From the NCBI GenBank assembly GCA_013377005.1, contig JACABE010000037.1, positions 1 to 34,588 on the forward strand: a DNA stretch of 34,588 nt, in the 5' to 3' direction. Position 1 is the stretch's first letter. Each line of letters opens with the position of its first letter. The position numbers were made by a program, and so were the translations under genes. The notes below the pieces were generated by a model. The model had not been told where the DNA came from. It saw only the letters and a program-made list of their open reading frames with translations, and made no database searches. Origin of the DNA: Bacteroidota bacterium (GTDB taxonomy: Bacteria; Bacteroidota; Bacteroidia; Bacteroidales; JACABE01). This document shows, piece by piece, positions 18,501 to 25,951 of the stretch.

Positions 18501-19222
18501 TGTACAATTTAACAATGATAACTGGAAAATTAGGTAAAACATCTAACGGTCTCATTGCTTTGAAAACCAAAAATAACTCACAAGGTTTATTTGATATGGG
18601 TGCTTATCCTAAGTTTGGCGTTGGTTATCAAGAAATAGATAATAAGGATTTTGTAAAGAAAATGGAGAGAATATGGGGTGTTAGTGGTTTATCTACAAAA
18701 CATACTCAGGAACAAGAACTCTTATTACGAGAAGGAAAAATTAAAAATGTTTTCATCTTTGGTGAAGACCCGATTGGTTGTGCAATAGACAAGGAAAATC
18801 TTCGTGAAGTTGCCTCTAATGGAGGGTTTGGAGTAGTACAAGATTATTTCATGACAGAAACAGCTCAATTAGCTGATTTAGTTCTTCCTGCATCCTTACC
18901 ATTTGAAATAGGCGGGCACTTTACTAATACACAACGTTACATACAAAGAGTAAATCAAACAATGCCTTCTTCTATTACTGAGACATCATATATGCAGTTA
19001 TTTACCTTATTAAAAAAATTGGGAGTAAATACAACTAACGATGTGAATGATGTTATGATGGAAGTAATTTCATTGTTACCTGATATTGATATTAATGAAG
19101 ACAGAAGTAAATATCGTTTTATTGAAACAAAAGATAATAATTATAAAGCATTATTCAATCATGCTTGTGATAATGTAGTAAAATATTTCGATAATTATTT
19201 TGATGAGAAAATAAAATACTAA
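15515..19222 (+). CDS. NuoG-NfnB-FdhA-like chimeric iron-sulfur flavoprotein (Stn-type transhydrogenase subunit)
   Basis: This 1235-residue multidomain protein reads in order: NuoG-type [2Fe-2S] domain (1-80; Cys37, 48, 51, 65); a cysteine-rich linker and GltD/NfnB-type iron-sulfur domain (100-160; Cys101, 105, 109, 144, 148, 152, 156); an FAD domain beginning GAGPGG (about 203-208); an NAD(P)H domain with GGGNTAMD and VYRRTENEMPA (about 335-367), whose paired Arg suggests NADPH; cysteines near 584-595; a two-cluster ferredoxin domain (Cys634-644, Cys677-687); and a molybdopterin-oxidoreductase-like domain with its [4Fe-4S] ligands (Cys712, 715, 719, 747). The last domain looks inactive: the region of the formate dehydrogenase Cys/Sec reads SSMHYIKRG, and the C-terminal dinucleotide-binding domain is missing. 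With the two genes before it, the likely role is electron bifurcation among NADPH, NADH and ferredoxin, as in the Stn complex of Sporomusa. NAD-linked formate dehydrogenase is less likely. Confidence 0.85.
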   Translation: MSNSVNIVLNGEIIRAYSDETILEVANRNNIQIPTLCNDPRIEPYTSCYVCVVEVEGMKGLQPSCSTKVREGMVIKTENDKVKKARKTALDLLLSNHYADCSGPCKQTCPAGVDVQGYISLIEKGLYNDAIALIKEVNPLPAICGRVCVRPCEVACRRNLLDEGTGVGIDYLKRFAADKDLESIAKFIPKIKSSTNKKVAVIGAGPGGLSAAYFLQIEGHQADIYEAAPKAGGWLRYGIPEYRLPNDVVQSEVDNITELGVKIFYNKTLGGNVSYKAIKEKYDAVVLTIGSQKGTSVGCEGDDAENVFSGIDFLKKMEVTSRKYNFTGKTVAVVGGGNTAMDCCRTSIRCGAKKVYVVYRRTENEMPANPIEIHESKLEGVEYLFLTNPTRINKDKEGKLKTMTCIKMELGDADASGRRRPIPIDGSEFDIKLDYILAAVGQKTNVMFLEDINNYINDGELKLSKWHDLDCDKNTLQTGVKSIFAAGDGVTGPGTLIQAISQAKIAALSCHQFLMGLPIEPVKKEFLSKKDNFKLQIKEEYNTFFPKQLREEMPTLNPKHRINFNEVELGYKNEETAKHEANRCLECGCTEYFTCDLKKYATEYNADQLHFEGEFSEHSVNFDHPFIEIDNNKCILCSRCVRICKEVVGANALGLVERGFKTYVAPSLGDKLQDTSCESCGMCISTCPTGAITENVYFKPGPVKTNTFETICNYCSVGCNIVIHHTNGFVMKVTGAKGMVNPDGNICKYAKFGYKYLNDKKRITKPLLKTDGKFEEISFKQAYDYIVQKIRSVEADENAFFAGARLTNEEIYLIQKIARAGAKTNNISSMHYIKRGAHLINTSFDNAPFSQIKDASKIYLFGAEINTDNPVVGYMVNNTRYTKKIQVEVLTTLSNNSMSNKVDRVIKTDSYYYFIKAINYYLLKYKLYNALYINDNCVDFEAYKDNLLKENYDELIKLSGLTANEIANCANDYNMQMNAIILFSEKEISAPASTELYNLTMITGKLGKTSNGLIALKTKNNSQGLFDMGAYPKFGVGYQEIDNKDFVKKMERIWGVSGLSTKHTQEQELLLREGKIKNVFIFGEDPIGCAIDKENLREVASNGGFGVVQDYFMTETAQLADLVLPASLPFEIGGHFTNTQRYIQRVNQTMPSSITETSYMQLFTLLKKLGVNTTNDVNDVMMEVISLLPDIDINEDRSKYRFIETKDNNYKALFNHACDNVVKYFDNYFDEKIKY

Positions 19223-19256
19223 AAACACTAAATAATTTTTTAAAAGTGATAATATT

Positions 19257-19712
19257 ATGAAAAATTTTGAAAATATAAATGATATTTTAGACTTTGCCAT
19301 CAACGAAGAACAAAAAGCAGTAGATTTATACACTATGCTTGCTCAAAATGCAAGTAATCAAGAAGTGAAAGAAGTATTTATGGATTTTGCAAAAGAAGAA
19401 ATTATTCATAAAAAACGTTTGATGGATATAAAAGAAAATGGCTTATTTGACTTAAAACCAGAGATGGTTACCGATTTGAAAATCAGTGATTATATGATGA
19501 GTGTAGATGCTTCACCTGATATGACCTATGCTGAATCACTTGTATTTGCTATGAAAAAAGAAAAAGCAGCTTTTAAACTATATTCAAAACTTGCTGAAAG
19601 AGCTCCAAATGAAAACTTAAAGAATATATTCCTGTCACTGGCTGTTGAAGAATCAAAACACAAACTGCGTTTTGAAATCGAGTACGATGAATATGTATTG
19701 AGAGAGAATTAA
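19257..19712 (+). CDS. Ferritin-like/rubrerythrin-type diiron protein
   Basis: This 151-residue all-helical protein has two similar halves, each with a Glu-rich helix followed by an E-x-x-H-type helix: NEEQKAVDLY with EEIIHKKRL, and KEKAAFKLYSKL with EESKHKLRFE. This is the diiron site pattern of the rubrerythrin-like ferritin superfamily. It lacks the C-terminal rubredoxin domain of full rubrerythrin, so it cannot accept electrons by that route. Such proteins deal with iron or peroxide in anaerobes. It lies 34 bases behind the chimeric redox subunit and is probably co-transcribed, suggesting oxidative protection linked to that complex. Confidence 0.87.
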   Translation: MKNFENINDILDFAINEEQKAVDLYTMLAQNASNQEVKEVFMDFAKEEIIHKKRLMDIKENGLFDLKPEMVTDLKISDYMMSVDASPDMTYAESLVFAMKKEKAAFKLYSKLAERAPNENLKNIFLSLAVEESKHKLRFEIEYDEYVLREN

Positions 19713-19751
19713 ATCACTACTCTGTTTATGTGCTGATAATTCTGCTAAAAC

Positions 19752-20327
19752 TTATTTAATCTTTTTACGATATTGAAATGGAAATTTCATACGATAATCA
19801 ACTTTAATATTTCCTTTTGAGATATCGGTTAGTTTTCGTTTTAATAGCATCTTTTTTAATGAAGTCAATCTCTCAACAAAAAGAATACCTTCCAAATGAT
19901 CGTATTCATGCTGAATTATACGAGCTACCACACCTTCATATATTTCATCGTGAGATACAAAATTTTCATCGACAAATTGTATTCTGATTTTCGGTTTGCG
20001 CAATACATCCTCGCGAATATCAGGCACACTCAAACACCCTTCATTAAAACTCCATTCAATTCCTTCTTCTTCAATTATATGAGCGTTAATCATTACTTTT
20101 TTAAAACCATTTGCTTCAGGATAATCTTCTGCAAAAGGACTGGCATCTATGGTTATTAACCTGATGGATAAGTCTATTTGAGGAGCAGCCAATCCAACAC
20201 CCTTAGAGTAATACATAGTTTCAAACATATCATTGATAATAACATCCAAATTAGGATAATCTTTATCAATATCTTGTGCAACTTTTTTTAAGGTTGGATG
20301 TCCAAATGCAGTAATTGGTAATAACAT
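19752..20327 (-). CDS. def: Peptide deformylase
   Basis: Removes the formyl group from the N-terminal methionine of new proteins. The three motifs are intact: GVGLAAPQI (about 43-51), EGCLSVP with metal-binding Cys98, and QHEYDHLEG with His140, Glu141 and His144. The 191-residue length is normal for Bacteroidota. It is the second gene of an operon with ruvX, separated by 19 bases. Confidence 0.97.
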   Translation of the reverse strand: MLLPITAFGHPTLKKVAQDIDKDYPNLDVIINDMFETMYYSKGVGLAAPQIDLSIRLITIDASPFAEDYPEANGFKKVMINAHIIEEEGIEWSFNEGCLSVPDIREDVLRKPKIRIQFVDENFVSHDEIYEGVVARIIQHEYDHLEGILFVERLTSLKKMLLKRKLTDISKGNIKVDYRMKFPFQYRKKIK

Positions 20328-20346
20328 ATATTTCTGTATTATAAAT

Positions 20347-20766
20347 TTAAAAAATCAATCTCTTTTCCATGAAAGATTGTAAAATTATAGTTGCACTAAT
20401 AGTATCAACCAAAGATTTATTTTGACGATCCTTTTTCTTCAAACCAGCAGTAATCATTGTTTGCGATGCTATTTTTGAAGTAAACCGTTCGTCAATCCTC
20501 TCAATAGGAATTTCCGGAAAGTTTTTTTTCAGTTGTTTAATAAATGGATCAATGAATTTAACGGATTCTGAGGGTAAATTGTTCATTTGTTTAGGCTCAC
20601 CTACTACAAAGCATTCTACTTTCTCTTTTGAAACATAATCTTTCAGGAAAATTAATATATCTTTTGAATGAACTGTAGTTAATCCATTGGCAATTAGCTG
20701 AAATTCATCAGTAACAGCTATCCCTACACGTTTTTGTCCATAATCAATTGCTAAAATTCTTCCCAT
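20347..20766 (-). CDS. ruvX: Holliday junction resolvase-like protein RuvX/YqgF
   Basis: This RNase H-fold protein of 139 residues (from the ATG at 20766) has the catalytic pattern of YqgF/RuvX: Asp in ILAIDYGQKRVG, VGEPKQMNN, IDERFTS, and Asp in SLVDTISATIIL. The family acts in 16S rRNA maturation and has been proposed as an alternative Holliday junction resolvase. A TTG codon at 20781 would add five residues but would place the start on the promoter's -7 element, so the ATG is preferred. It heads the ruvX-def operon. Confidence 0.94.
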   Translation of the reverse strand: MGRILAIDYGQKRVGIAVTDEFQLIANGLTTVHSKDILIFLKDYVSKEKVECFVVGEPKQMNNLPSESVKFIDPFIKQLKKNFPEIPIERIDERFTSKIASQTMITAGLKKKDRQNKSLVDTISATIILQSFMEKRLIF

Positions 20767-20778
20767 TTTTTCTTTTTG

Positions 20779-20808
20779 CAAAATTAATTGTTTTTATCCA
20801 AATTTCAA
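20779..20808 (-). promoter_or_regulatory. Promoter of ruvX-def: TTG-N19-TAATTTTG
   Basis: On the minus strand, TTG (20806-20808) is followed after exactly 19 bases by TAATTTTG (20779-20786), a near-perfect Bacteroidota housekeeping promoter. The ruvX ATG lies 12 bases past the -7 element, implying a very short leader. Confidence 0.75.
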
Positions 20809-20894
20809 CTATTACAAACTATTCTTTCCTAAACCTTTAGAAATAAGATATGAAGCCTATTTTCCCAAATTCAAGGGCGAAACAGTTTTTTTTA

Positions 20895-20902
20895 TAACTT
20901 TG
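20895..20902 (+). promoter_or_regulatory. Candidate -7 element for the LtaS-like gene (TAACTTTG)
   Basis: TAACTTTG fits TAnnTTTG and lies 20 bases before the ATG at 20923. No TTG is found at the -33 distance. Confidence 0.55.
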
Positions 20903-20922
20903 CGTCAAAATACTATTATTTA

Positions 20923-22785
20923 ATGAAGCCTATTTTCTATTATATTATCAGATTAGCAATATTCTGGATGCTATTATTTTTTGTACAGAGAAGTATATTT
21001 CTGTTTTATTTTTTCACACAAACAAGTTTTAATCTAAAAGAATTCTTGCTAAGTAATGCATATTCGTTTGCCATGGATTTAGCCACTATTTGCTATATCC
21101 TTTTACCTGTATCGTTTATATTAATAATTTTAAGCATTAAAAATATTAATTTTATAAAAAGGTTCTGTAATACATTTATCATTATCCTCTTTATTATTAG
21201 TAATTTTATCCTTATTTCAGATATAGGACTTTTTGCTGAATGGGGTTCTAAACTCAATCCTAAAGCCCTTTCATATCTGGCTTATCCTAAAGAAGTAGTT
21301 GCATCAGCAAAAGCAACTCCGATATTCTTATTACTCTTTCTTTTTTCGATACAAATAATACCTGAAATATTCATTTACAGAAAGTTTATCAGGTTAAACA
21401 ATTCATTTACTGAACAACATTGGCTAAAAAAACTAATCTTCTTCTCCTTATTTTTACCATTATTAATAATTGGTATCAGAGGTGGGATTCAGATTTTTCC
21501 TATAGACAGAAGCTGGAGCTATTTTTCGGAAAAACCATTGCTTAATCAAGCTGCTGTAAATAGTACATGGAATTGCTTAGCTTCTTTAGTGGAAAAAGAA
21601 GAACTCTCAAAAAATCCATATAAGTATATGGATGACAGTACTTCTAAATTATTTTTTACACAATTAACGGCTGCAACACCATTGGATAGCACTTCTTCTG
21701 TTTTTAAAATTGCAAAGCCTAATATTATCATTATTTTACTTGAAGGAATTAGTGGAGAAGCTGTAGGTATTTTAAATCATGAAATAGATGCTACACCTAG
21801 AATTTCAGCTTTATCAAAAGAAGGATTGTTGTTTACAAATTTTTATTCTACAGGATTCAGAACAGAACAAGCATTGGCTGCAATCGTTGCCGGATTCCCC
21901 TCACAACCTAAAACTACTGTTATCAGAAAGTTCGGAAAATTTGATAAAATGCCTAGTTTAGCTAAAGACTTAGTCAGTAATTCCTATCATACATCTTATT
22001 ACTATGGTGGAAATTTAAAATTTGCCAATACTGAAGCTTATTTAATATCATCCGGTTTTAAGAAAATTATTGGAGAAAAAGATTTTAAATTTAAAAATTT
22101 CACAAATTGGGGATGTTTTGATGAAGAATTATTTGACTTTACGGTTAAAGATATGAGTAAGAATCCTCAACCGTTTTTCTCAATAGTTATGACAAGCACC
22201 AGCCATGAGCCATTTGATAAAAGAGTAAAAAAAGTATTCACAGGAAATACGATTAAGGATGATTATTTAAACGTTGTTCATTATACTGATGAATCCGTGT
22301 ATCAGTTTATTGAAAAAGCGAAAAAAGAAAAATGGTACCAAAACACTATATTTCTGATAGTTTCTGACCATACACATCGTTTGCCCAAAGATCGGCAACT
22401 TTACGATATCGAAAGACATTGGATTCCTTGTTTGATGTATGGACCAGCATTAAAAGATGAATTCAGAGGAAAAACTATAGATAAATACACCACTCATGTT
22501 GATATTCCTGCAATATTGTTAGCTCAGTTAAAATTACAATATAATAAATTTGAATGGAGTAAAAATGTTTTCAATAAATTAGAAAATGGATGGGCATTTT
22601 ATACTTTCGACGAAGGCTTTGGATTTCTAAATGATAAATCGAAAATTATTTTTGATCATAAATTAAATAAAGTGATTTATAATGATAAGAAAAATAATGA
22701 TATCATATCCGATAGCTTAGCTATAAAAGAAGGAAAAGCATTAATGCAAAAACTCATGAATGATTATATGAATCTAAGCAATTAA
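20923..22785 (+). CDS. LtaS-like membrane sulfatase-fold phosphotransferase
   Basis: This 620-residue protein has an N-terminal membrane domain of about five helices (residues 5-195) and an extracytoplasmic alkaline-phosphatase/sulfatase-fold domain. Probable catalytic and metal residues by analogy with LtaS are Glu274 in LLEGISGE, nucleophile Thr314 in GFRTEQAL, His in TSTSHEPFD, and Asp482-His483 in IVSDHTH. In Firmicutes LtaS polymerises glycerol phosphate from phosphatidylglycerol. Gram-negative relatives instead put phosphoglycerol or phosphoethanolamine groups on periplasmic glucans or lipid A, and the acceptor here is unknown. The gene is monocistronic, divergent from ruvX-def and followed by a tRNA gene. 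The family is firm; the product is not. Confidence 0.88.
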   Translation: MKPIFYYIIRLAIFWMLLFFVQRSIFLFYFFTQTSFNLKEFLLSNAYSFAMDLATICYILLPVSFILIILSIKNINFIKRFCNTFIIILFIISNFILISDIGLFAEWGSKLNPKALSYLAYPKEVVASAKATPIFLLLFLFSIQIIPEIFIYRKFIRLNNSFTEQHWLKKLIFFSLFLPLLIIGIRGGIQIFPIDRSWSYFSEKPLLNQAAVNSTWNCLASLVEKEELSKNPYKYMDDSTSKLFFTQLTAATPLDSTSSVFKIAKPNIIIILLEGISGEAVGILNHEIDATPRISALSKEGLLFTNFYSTGFRTEQALAAIVAGFPSQPKTTVIRKFGKFDKMPSLAKDLVSNSYHTSYYYGGNLKFANTEAYLISSGFKKIIGEKDFKFKNFTNWGCFDEELFDFTVKDMSKNPQPFFSIVMTSTSHEPFDKRVKKVFTGNTIKDDYLNVVHYTDESVYQFIEKAKKEKWYQNTIFLIVSDHTHRLPKDRQLYDIERHWIPCLMYGPALKDEFRGKTIDKYTTHVDIPAILLAQLKLQYNKFEWSKNVFNKLENGWAFYTFDEGFGFLNDKSKIIFDHKLNKVIYNDKKNNDIISDSLAIKEGKALMQKLMNDYMNLSN

Positions 22786-22789
22786 TACT

Positions 22790-22820
22790 TTTGTTTTTCC
22801 TTTTAATATTTATAAATTTG
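22790..22820 (+). promoter_or_regulatory. Promoter of tRNA-Gly: TTTG-N19-TAAATTTG
   Basis: TTTG (22790-22793) is followed after exactly 19 bases by TAAATTTG (22813-22820), a full match to the Bacteroidota consensus. The tRNA begins 13 bases further on, so transcription should start just before its 5' end. Confidence 0.8.
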
Positions 22821-22832
22821 CATCTTAAATAA

Positions 22833-22905
22833 GCGGTAGTAGCTCAGTTGGCAGAGCATCAGCTTCCCAAGCTGAGGGTCGTGGGTTCGAATCCCATTTA
22901 CCGCT
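22833..22905 (+). tRNA. tRNA-Gly (anticodon CCC)
   Basis: The 73-base cloverleaf is complete: acceptor GCGGTAG pairs with TTACCGC (one G-U); D-arm GCTC/GAGC; anticodon stem TCAGC/GCTGA with loop TTCCCAA, giving anticodon CCC for codon GGG; T-arm GTGGG-TTCGAAT-CCCAT; discriminator T905, usual for tRNA-Gly. The 3' CCA is not encoded. It follows the LtaS-like gene by 47 bases but has its own promoter. Confidence 0.97.
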
Positions 22906-22975
22906 CTTCTCTCCTACTAAACAGTAACTCTATTTCTAAAATAAAATTATAGTGTAGCAAAAAAAGATAGATATT

Positions 22976-24163
22976 TTAAATTAAGTAAGCATACATTGCA
23001 TAAAATGCAGATGCTGTAACTAAATCATTCACTGGTACTTTTTCGTTAGGCGCATGCGCTAGCACTTCGTTGCCAGGACCAAAACCTATTGTAGGAACGC
23101 CGTACATACCGTTAAGTGCGATTCCATTGGTAGAAAAGGTCCATTTATCAACCAAAGGCTTTTTATCAAATAGTTTAATAAAAGCTTCTTCGCCGGTAGT
23201 AACCGCTTTATGATCAACAGGAATTTTCCAGGTAGGATAATATTTTTCCATTCCATAATGATTTCCGGTAAATGCAATGCCATCATAATACAATACTTCA
23301 ACTTTTGCATCCATATCTTTTACAATTTCTTCTATTTCTTTTACTGCAGATTCTTTGGTTTCGCCCCATGTCAAGCGTCTGTCGAGGTGGATGCGGGCGT
23401 AATCGGCAACGGCACATAAAGAAGGACTTCCTGAAATAATTTCGGAGATGGTTACACTGCCTTTACCCAAAAATTCATCGGTAGCCAAACGTTCGTTGAG
23501 TTTTTCTATTTCTAATGCAGCGCGTGAAGCCATGTAGATTGCATTTTTACCTCTTTCGGGTGCTGAACCATGTGATGATAATCCTTTGAAATGCACATGT
23601 ATTTCCATGCGACCCCGATGCCCACGATAAATATTGAGATTGGTAGGCTCAGTACTGATTGCAAAGTCGGGTTTTATCTTATCTTCTTCAATAATGTATT
23701 TCCAGCATAAGCCATCGCAATCTTCTTCCATTACACTTCCAACAAAATAAATGGTTAAATCGCGATCGAAACCGAGTTCCTTAAGAATTCTTCCGGTGGT
23801 AACAAAAGCAGCGGGACCACCTTCCTGATCAACGGTACCACGACCGTGTACGAAACCGTCTTTTATTTCTCCTGAAAATGGATTAAAGCTCCAGTTGTCG
23901 AGATTGCCAACATCTACGGTATCCATGTGTCCGTCGATGGCTAAAATCTTTTTTCCATTGCCTATACGACCAATTACATTGCCTATTCCATCTATAAATA
24001 CTTCGTCGAAACCGGCTTCTTCCATTTGTCGTTTGAGTTCGTATTGTACTTCTTTTTCTTCCATGCTGAGTGATTTAATTTTCACTAGTTTCGAAAGATT
24101 TTCGGCGGTGTAATTGCTGTATTTTTCAGCCAATACTTTTATTTTTTCTGCTATTTCTGTCAT
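22976..24163 (-). CDS. YgeY-family M20 metallohydrolase
   Basis: This 395-residue peptidase M20-type amidohydrolase has its dinuclear-metal ligands in place: His79 and Asp81 in DGHMDTVD, Asp112 in GRGTVDQEGG, Glu146-Glu147 in VMEEDCDG, Glu in ISTEPT, and His in LAHAPNEKV near the C-terminus. The central dimerisation domain begins near GHRGRMEIHVHFKG. Overall it resembles the YgeY group, which in some bacteria neighbours purine or selenium metabolism genes; none are here. Parts are markedly GC-richer than the surroundings (33 of 60 bases G+C at 23341-23400), with codons unlike adjacent genes, which may mean transfer or high expression. Alternatives are other M20 members (ArgE/DapE-like deacylases or dipeptidases). 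Confidence 0.85.
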   Translation of the reverse strand: MTEIAEKIKVLAEKYSNYTAENLSKLVKIKSLSMEEKEVQYELKRQMEEAGFDEVFIDGIGNVIGRIGNGKKILAIDGHMDTVDVGNLDNWSFNPFSGEIKDGFVHGRGTVDQEGGPAAFVTTGRILKELGFDRDLTIYFVGSVMEEDCDGLCWKYIIEEDKIKPDFAISTEPTNLNIYRGHRGRMEIHVHFKGLSSHGSAPERGKNAIYMASRAALEIEKLNERLATDEFLGKGSVTISEIISGSPSLCAVADYARIHLDRRLTWGETKESAVKEIEEIVKDMDAKVEVLYYDGIAFTGNHYGMEKYYPTWKIPVDHKAVTTGEEAFIKLFDKKPLVDKWTFSTNGIALNGMYGVPTIGFGPGNEVLAHAPNEKVPVNDLVTASAFYAMYAYLI

Positions 24164-24184
24164 GATTTGTATTTTTATTGCTTA

Positions 24185-24192
24185 CAAAATTA
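24185..24192 (-). promoter_or_regulatory. Candidate -7 element for the M20 hydrolase (TAATTTTG)
   Basis: TAATTTTG on the minus strand lies 21 bases before the ATG. No TTG is present at the ideal -33 position. Confidence 0.45.
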
Positions 24193-24410
24193 ATAAAAAT
24201 ACTTAAGAAATAAATATATTGAAGCGTTTTAAAACAGAAAAACTATAAAGCTATAACTTACAAGATATATTTTGTGTTCTCTTTTTTTATTAACTATTCG
24301 CTGTTGAATAATAGTTTAAAAACTTAATTATTTATACTTGCAAAAAAGTATGAGAATCTGTCCAAAAAATATTTACAGACAAAGCACTATAGATTAAAAT
24401 CCAAAGTGTT

Positions 24411-25949
24411 TTATTTTCCCCAATTATCTTTATCCAGACTCCTGAATTGTATAGCTTCAGCAAGATGTTCGGTTTTGATATCTTCACTTGATTCGAGATC
24501 GGCTATGGTACGGGCAACTTTCAAAATTCTGTCATAAGCTCTGGCCGATAAACCTAATCTTTCCATAGCTGTTTTTAATATTGCCATACCTGCATCGGAA
24601 ATAATACAATGTTCTCTCAACATTTTGCTCGACATTTGTGCATTGGAAAAAATACCTTTGTTTTCGAAAAAACGTTTCTCCTGAACTTGACGAGCTTTTA
24701 CAACTCTTTCTCTGATAATTTCACTTTGTTCGGATAACTGAGCGTTGGATAATTCTTTAAACGGTACCGGAACTACTTCCACATGAATATCAATTCTATC
24801 CAATAAAGGTCCAGATATTTTATTCAGATATTTTTGTACAACGCCCGGTCCACAAACACAATCGGTGTCGGGATGATTGTAATACCCGCAAGGACAAGGA
24901 TTCATAGCTGCAATCAACATAAAACTTGCAGGATATTCCACTGTCATTCTTGCCCTGGAAATGGTAACCATCCTTTCTTCCATTGGTTGACGAAGGACTT
25001 CCAATACAGCTCGTTTAAATTCAGGTAATTCATCTAAGAATAATACACCATTGTGAGATAATGAAATTTCGCCTGGCTGAGGATTTCCACCACCACCCAC
25101 CAATGCAACATCGCTAATGGTATGATGAGGTGATCTGAACGGGCGAACCGAAATCAAAGCCATATTTTTACTCATTTTACCTGCAACCGAATGAATCTTG
25201 GTGGTTTCCAGAGCTTCATACAAATTAAGCGGAGGCAAAATAGATGGCATACGTTTGGCAAGCATCGTTTTGCCAGCACCCGGAGGTCCTATTAATATTA
25301 CATTATGACCACCAGCAGCTGCAATTTCCAAGGCACGTTTAATATTTTCCTGACCTTTTACTTCAGAAAAATTAAATTCATAGTTATTTAAGCTATTATA
25401 AAATTCATCACGCGTATTGATAATTGTTTTTTCTATTTCAATACCTTCCTTAAAAAATGCAATGACTTCCTTAATATTTTCAACACCTAAAACATCTAAT
25501 TTTGAAACAATAGCTGCTTCACGGGCATTTTGTTTTGGAAGAATGATTCCTTTAAATCCTTGTTTTTGGGCTTCAATAGCAATAGGCAAAGCTCCTTTAA
25601 TGGGTTGTAAACCGCCATCTAAAGAAAGTTCTCCCATAATAATATACTTATCAACATCATCTGGTATTATTTGCTCTGAGGCAGCTAAAATACCAATTGC
25701 AATGGTTAAATCGTAAGCAGATCCTTCTTTACGAATATCTGCCGGAGCCATATTTACAACAATTTTTTTGCCAGGTATGCGATAACCAACATTTTTCAGC
25801 GCAGCTTCTATACGTTGATGACTTTCTTTAACAGCACTGTCAGGCAATCCAACCATTGAGAAATTAATACCCTGATCAATATTTACTTCTATTGTTATTG
25901 TAATTGCATTAACACCAAAAATAGCACTTCCAAATGTTTTTACAAGCAT
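24411..25949 (-). CDS. YifB/ComM-family Mg-chelatase-like AAA+ ATPase
   Basis: This 512-residue protein has an N-terminal Lon-like ChlI domain (about 1-170), a Mg-chelatase-type AAA+ module with Walker A GPPGAGKT (221-228) and Walker B LFLDELPE (303-310), a cysteine cluster (Cys352, 354, 364, 366) typical of the family, and a C-terminal helical domain with LSARAYDRILKVARTIADL. ComM, the studied member, is a hexameric helicase that promotes branch migration during integration of transformed DNA. It is the last gene of an operon, two bases after gldB, so translation is probably coupled. No other competence gene is nearby. Confidence 0.95.
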   Translation of the reverse strand: MLVKTFGSAIFGVNAITITIEVNIDQGINFSMVGLPDSAVKESHQRIEAALKNVGYRIPGKKIVVNMAPADIRKEGSAYDLTIAIGILAASEQIIPDDVDKYIIMGELSLDGGLQPIKGALPIAIEAQKQGFKGIILPKQNAREAAIVSKLDVLGVENIKEVIAFFKEGIEIEKTIINTRDEFYNSLNNYEFNFSEVKGQENIKRALEIAAAGGHNVILIGPPGAGKTMLAKRMPSILPPLNLYEALETTKIHSVAGKMSKNMALISVRPFRSPHHTISDVALVGGGGNPQPGEISLSHNGVLFLDELPEFKRAVLEVLRQPMEERMVTISRARMTVEYPASFMLIAAMNPCPCGYYNHPDTDCVCGPGVVQKYLNKISGPLLDRIDIHVEVVPVPFKELSNAQLSEQSEIIRERVVKARQVQEKRFFENKGIFSNAQMSSKMLREHCIISDAGMAILKTAMERLGLSARAYDRILKVARTIADLESSEDIKTEHLAEAIQFRSLDKDNWGK

Positions 25950-25951
25950 AT

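Noticed and set aside
13152-19222. Operon first read as an NADH-dependent [FeFe] hydrogenase (HydABC)
   Set aside because: The NuoE- and NuoF-like genes fit, but the third subunit has no H-cluster cysteine motifs and instead carries an FAD/NADPH module and a degenerate molybdopterin domain.
24334-24351. Small inverted repeat ATACTT/AAGTAT considered as a terminator downstream of the AAA ATPase gene
   Set aside because: Only six base pairs, AT-rich and with no T-run; too weak to call.
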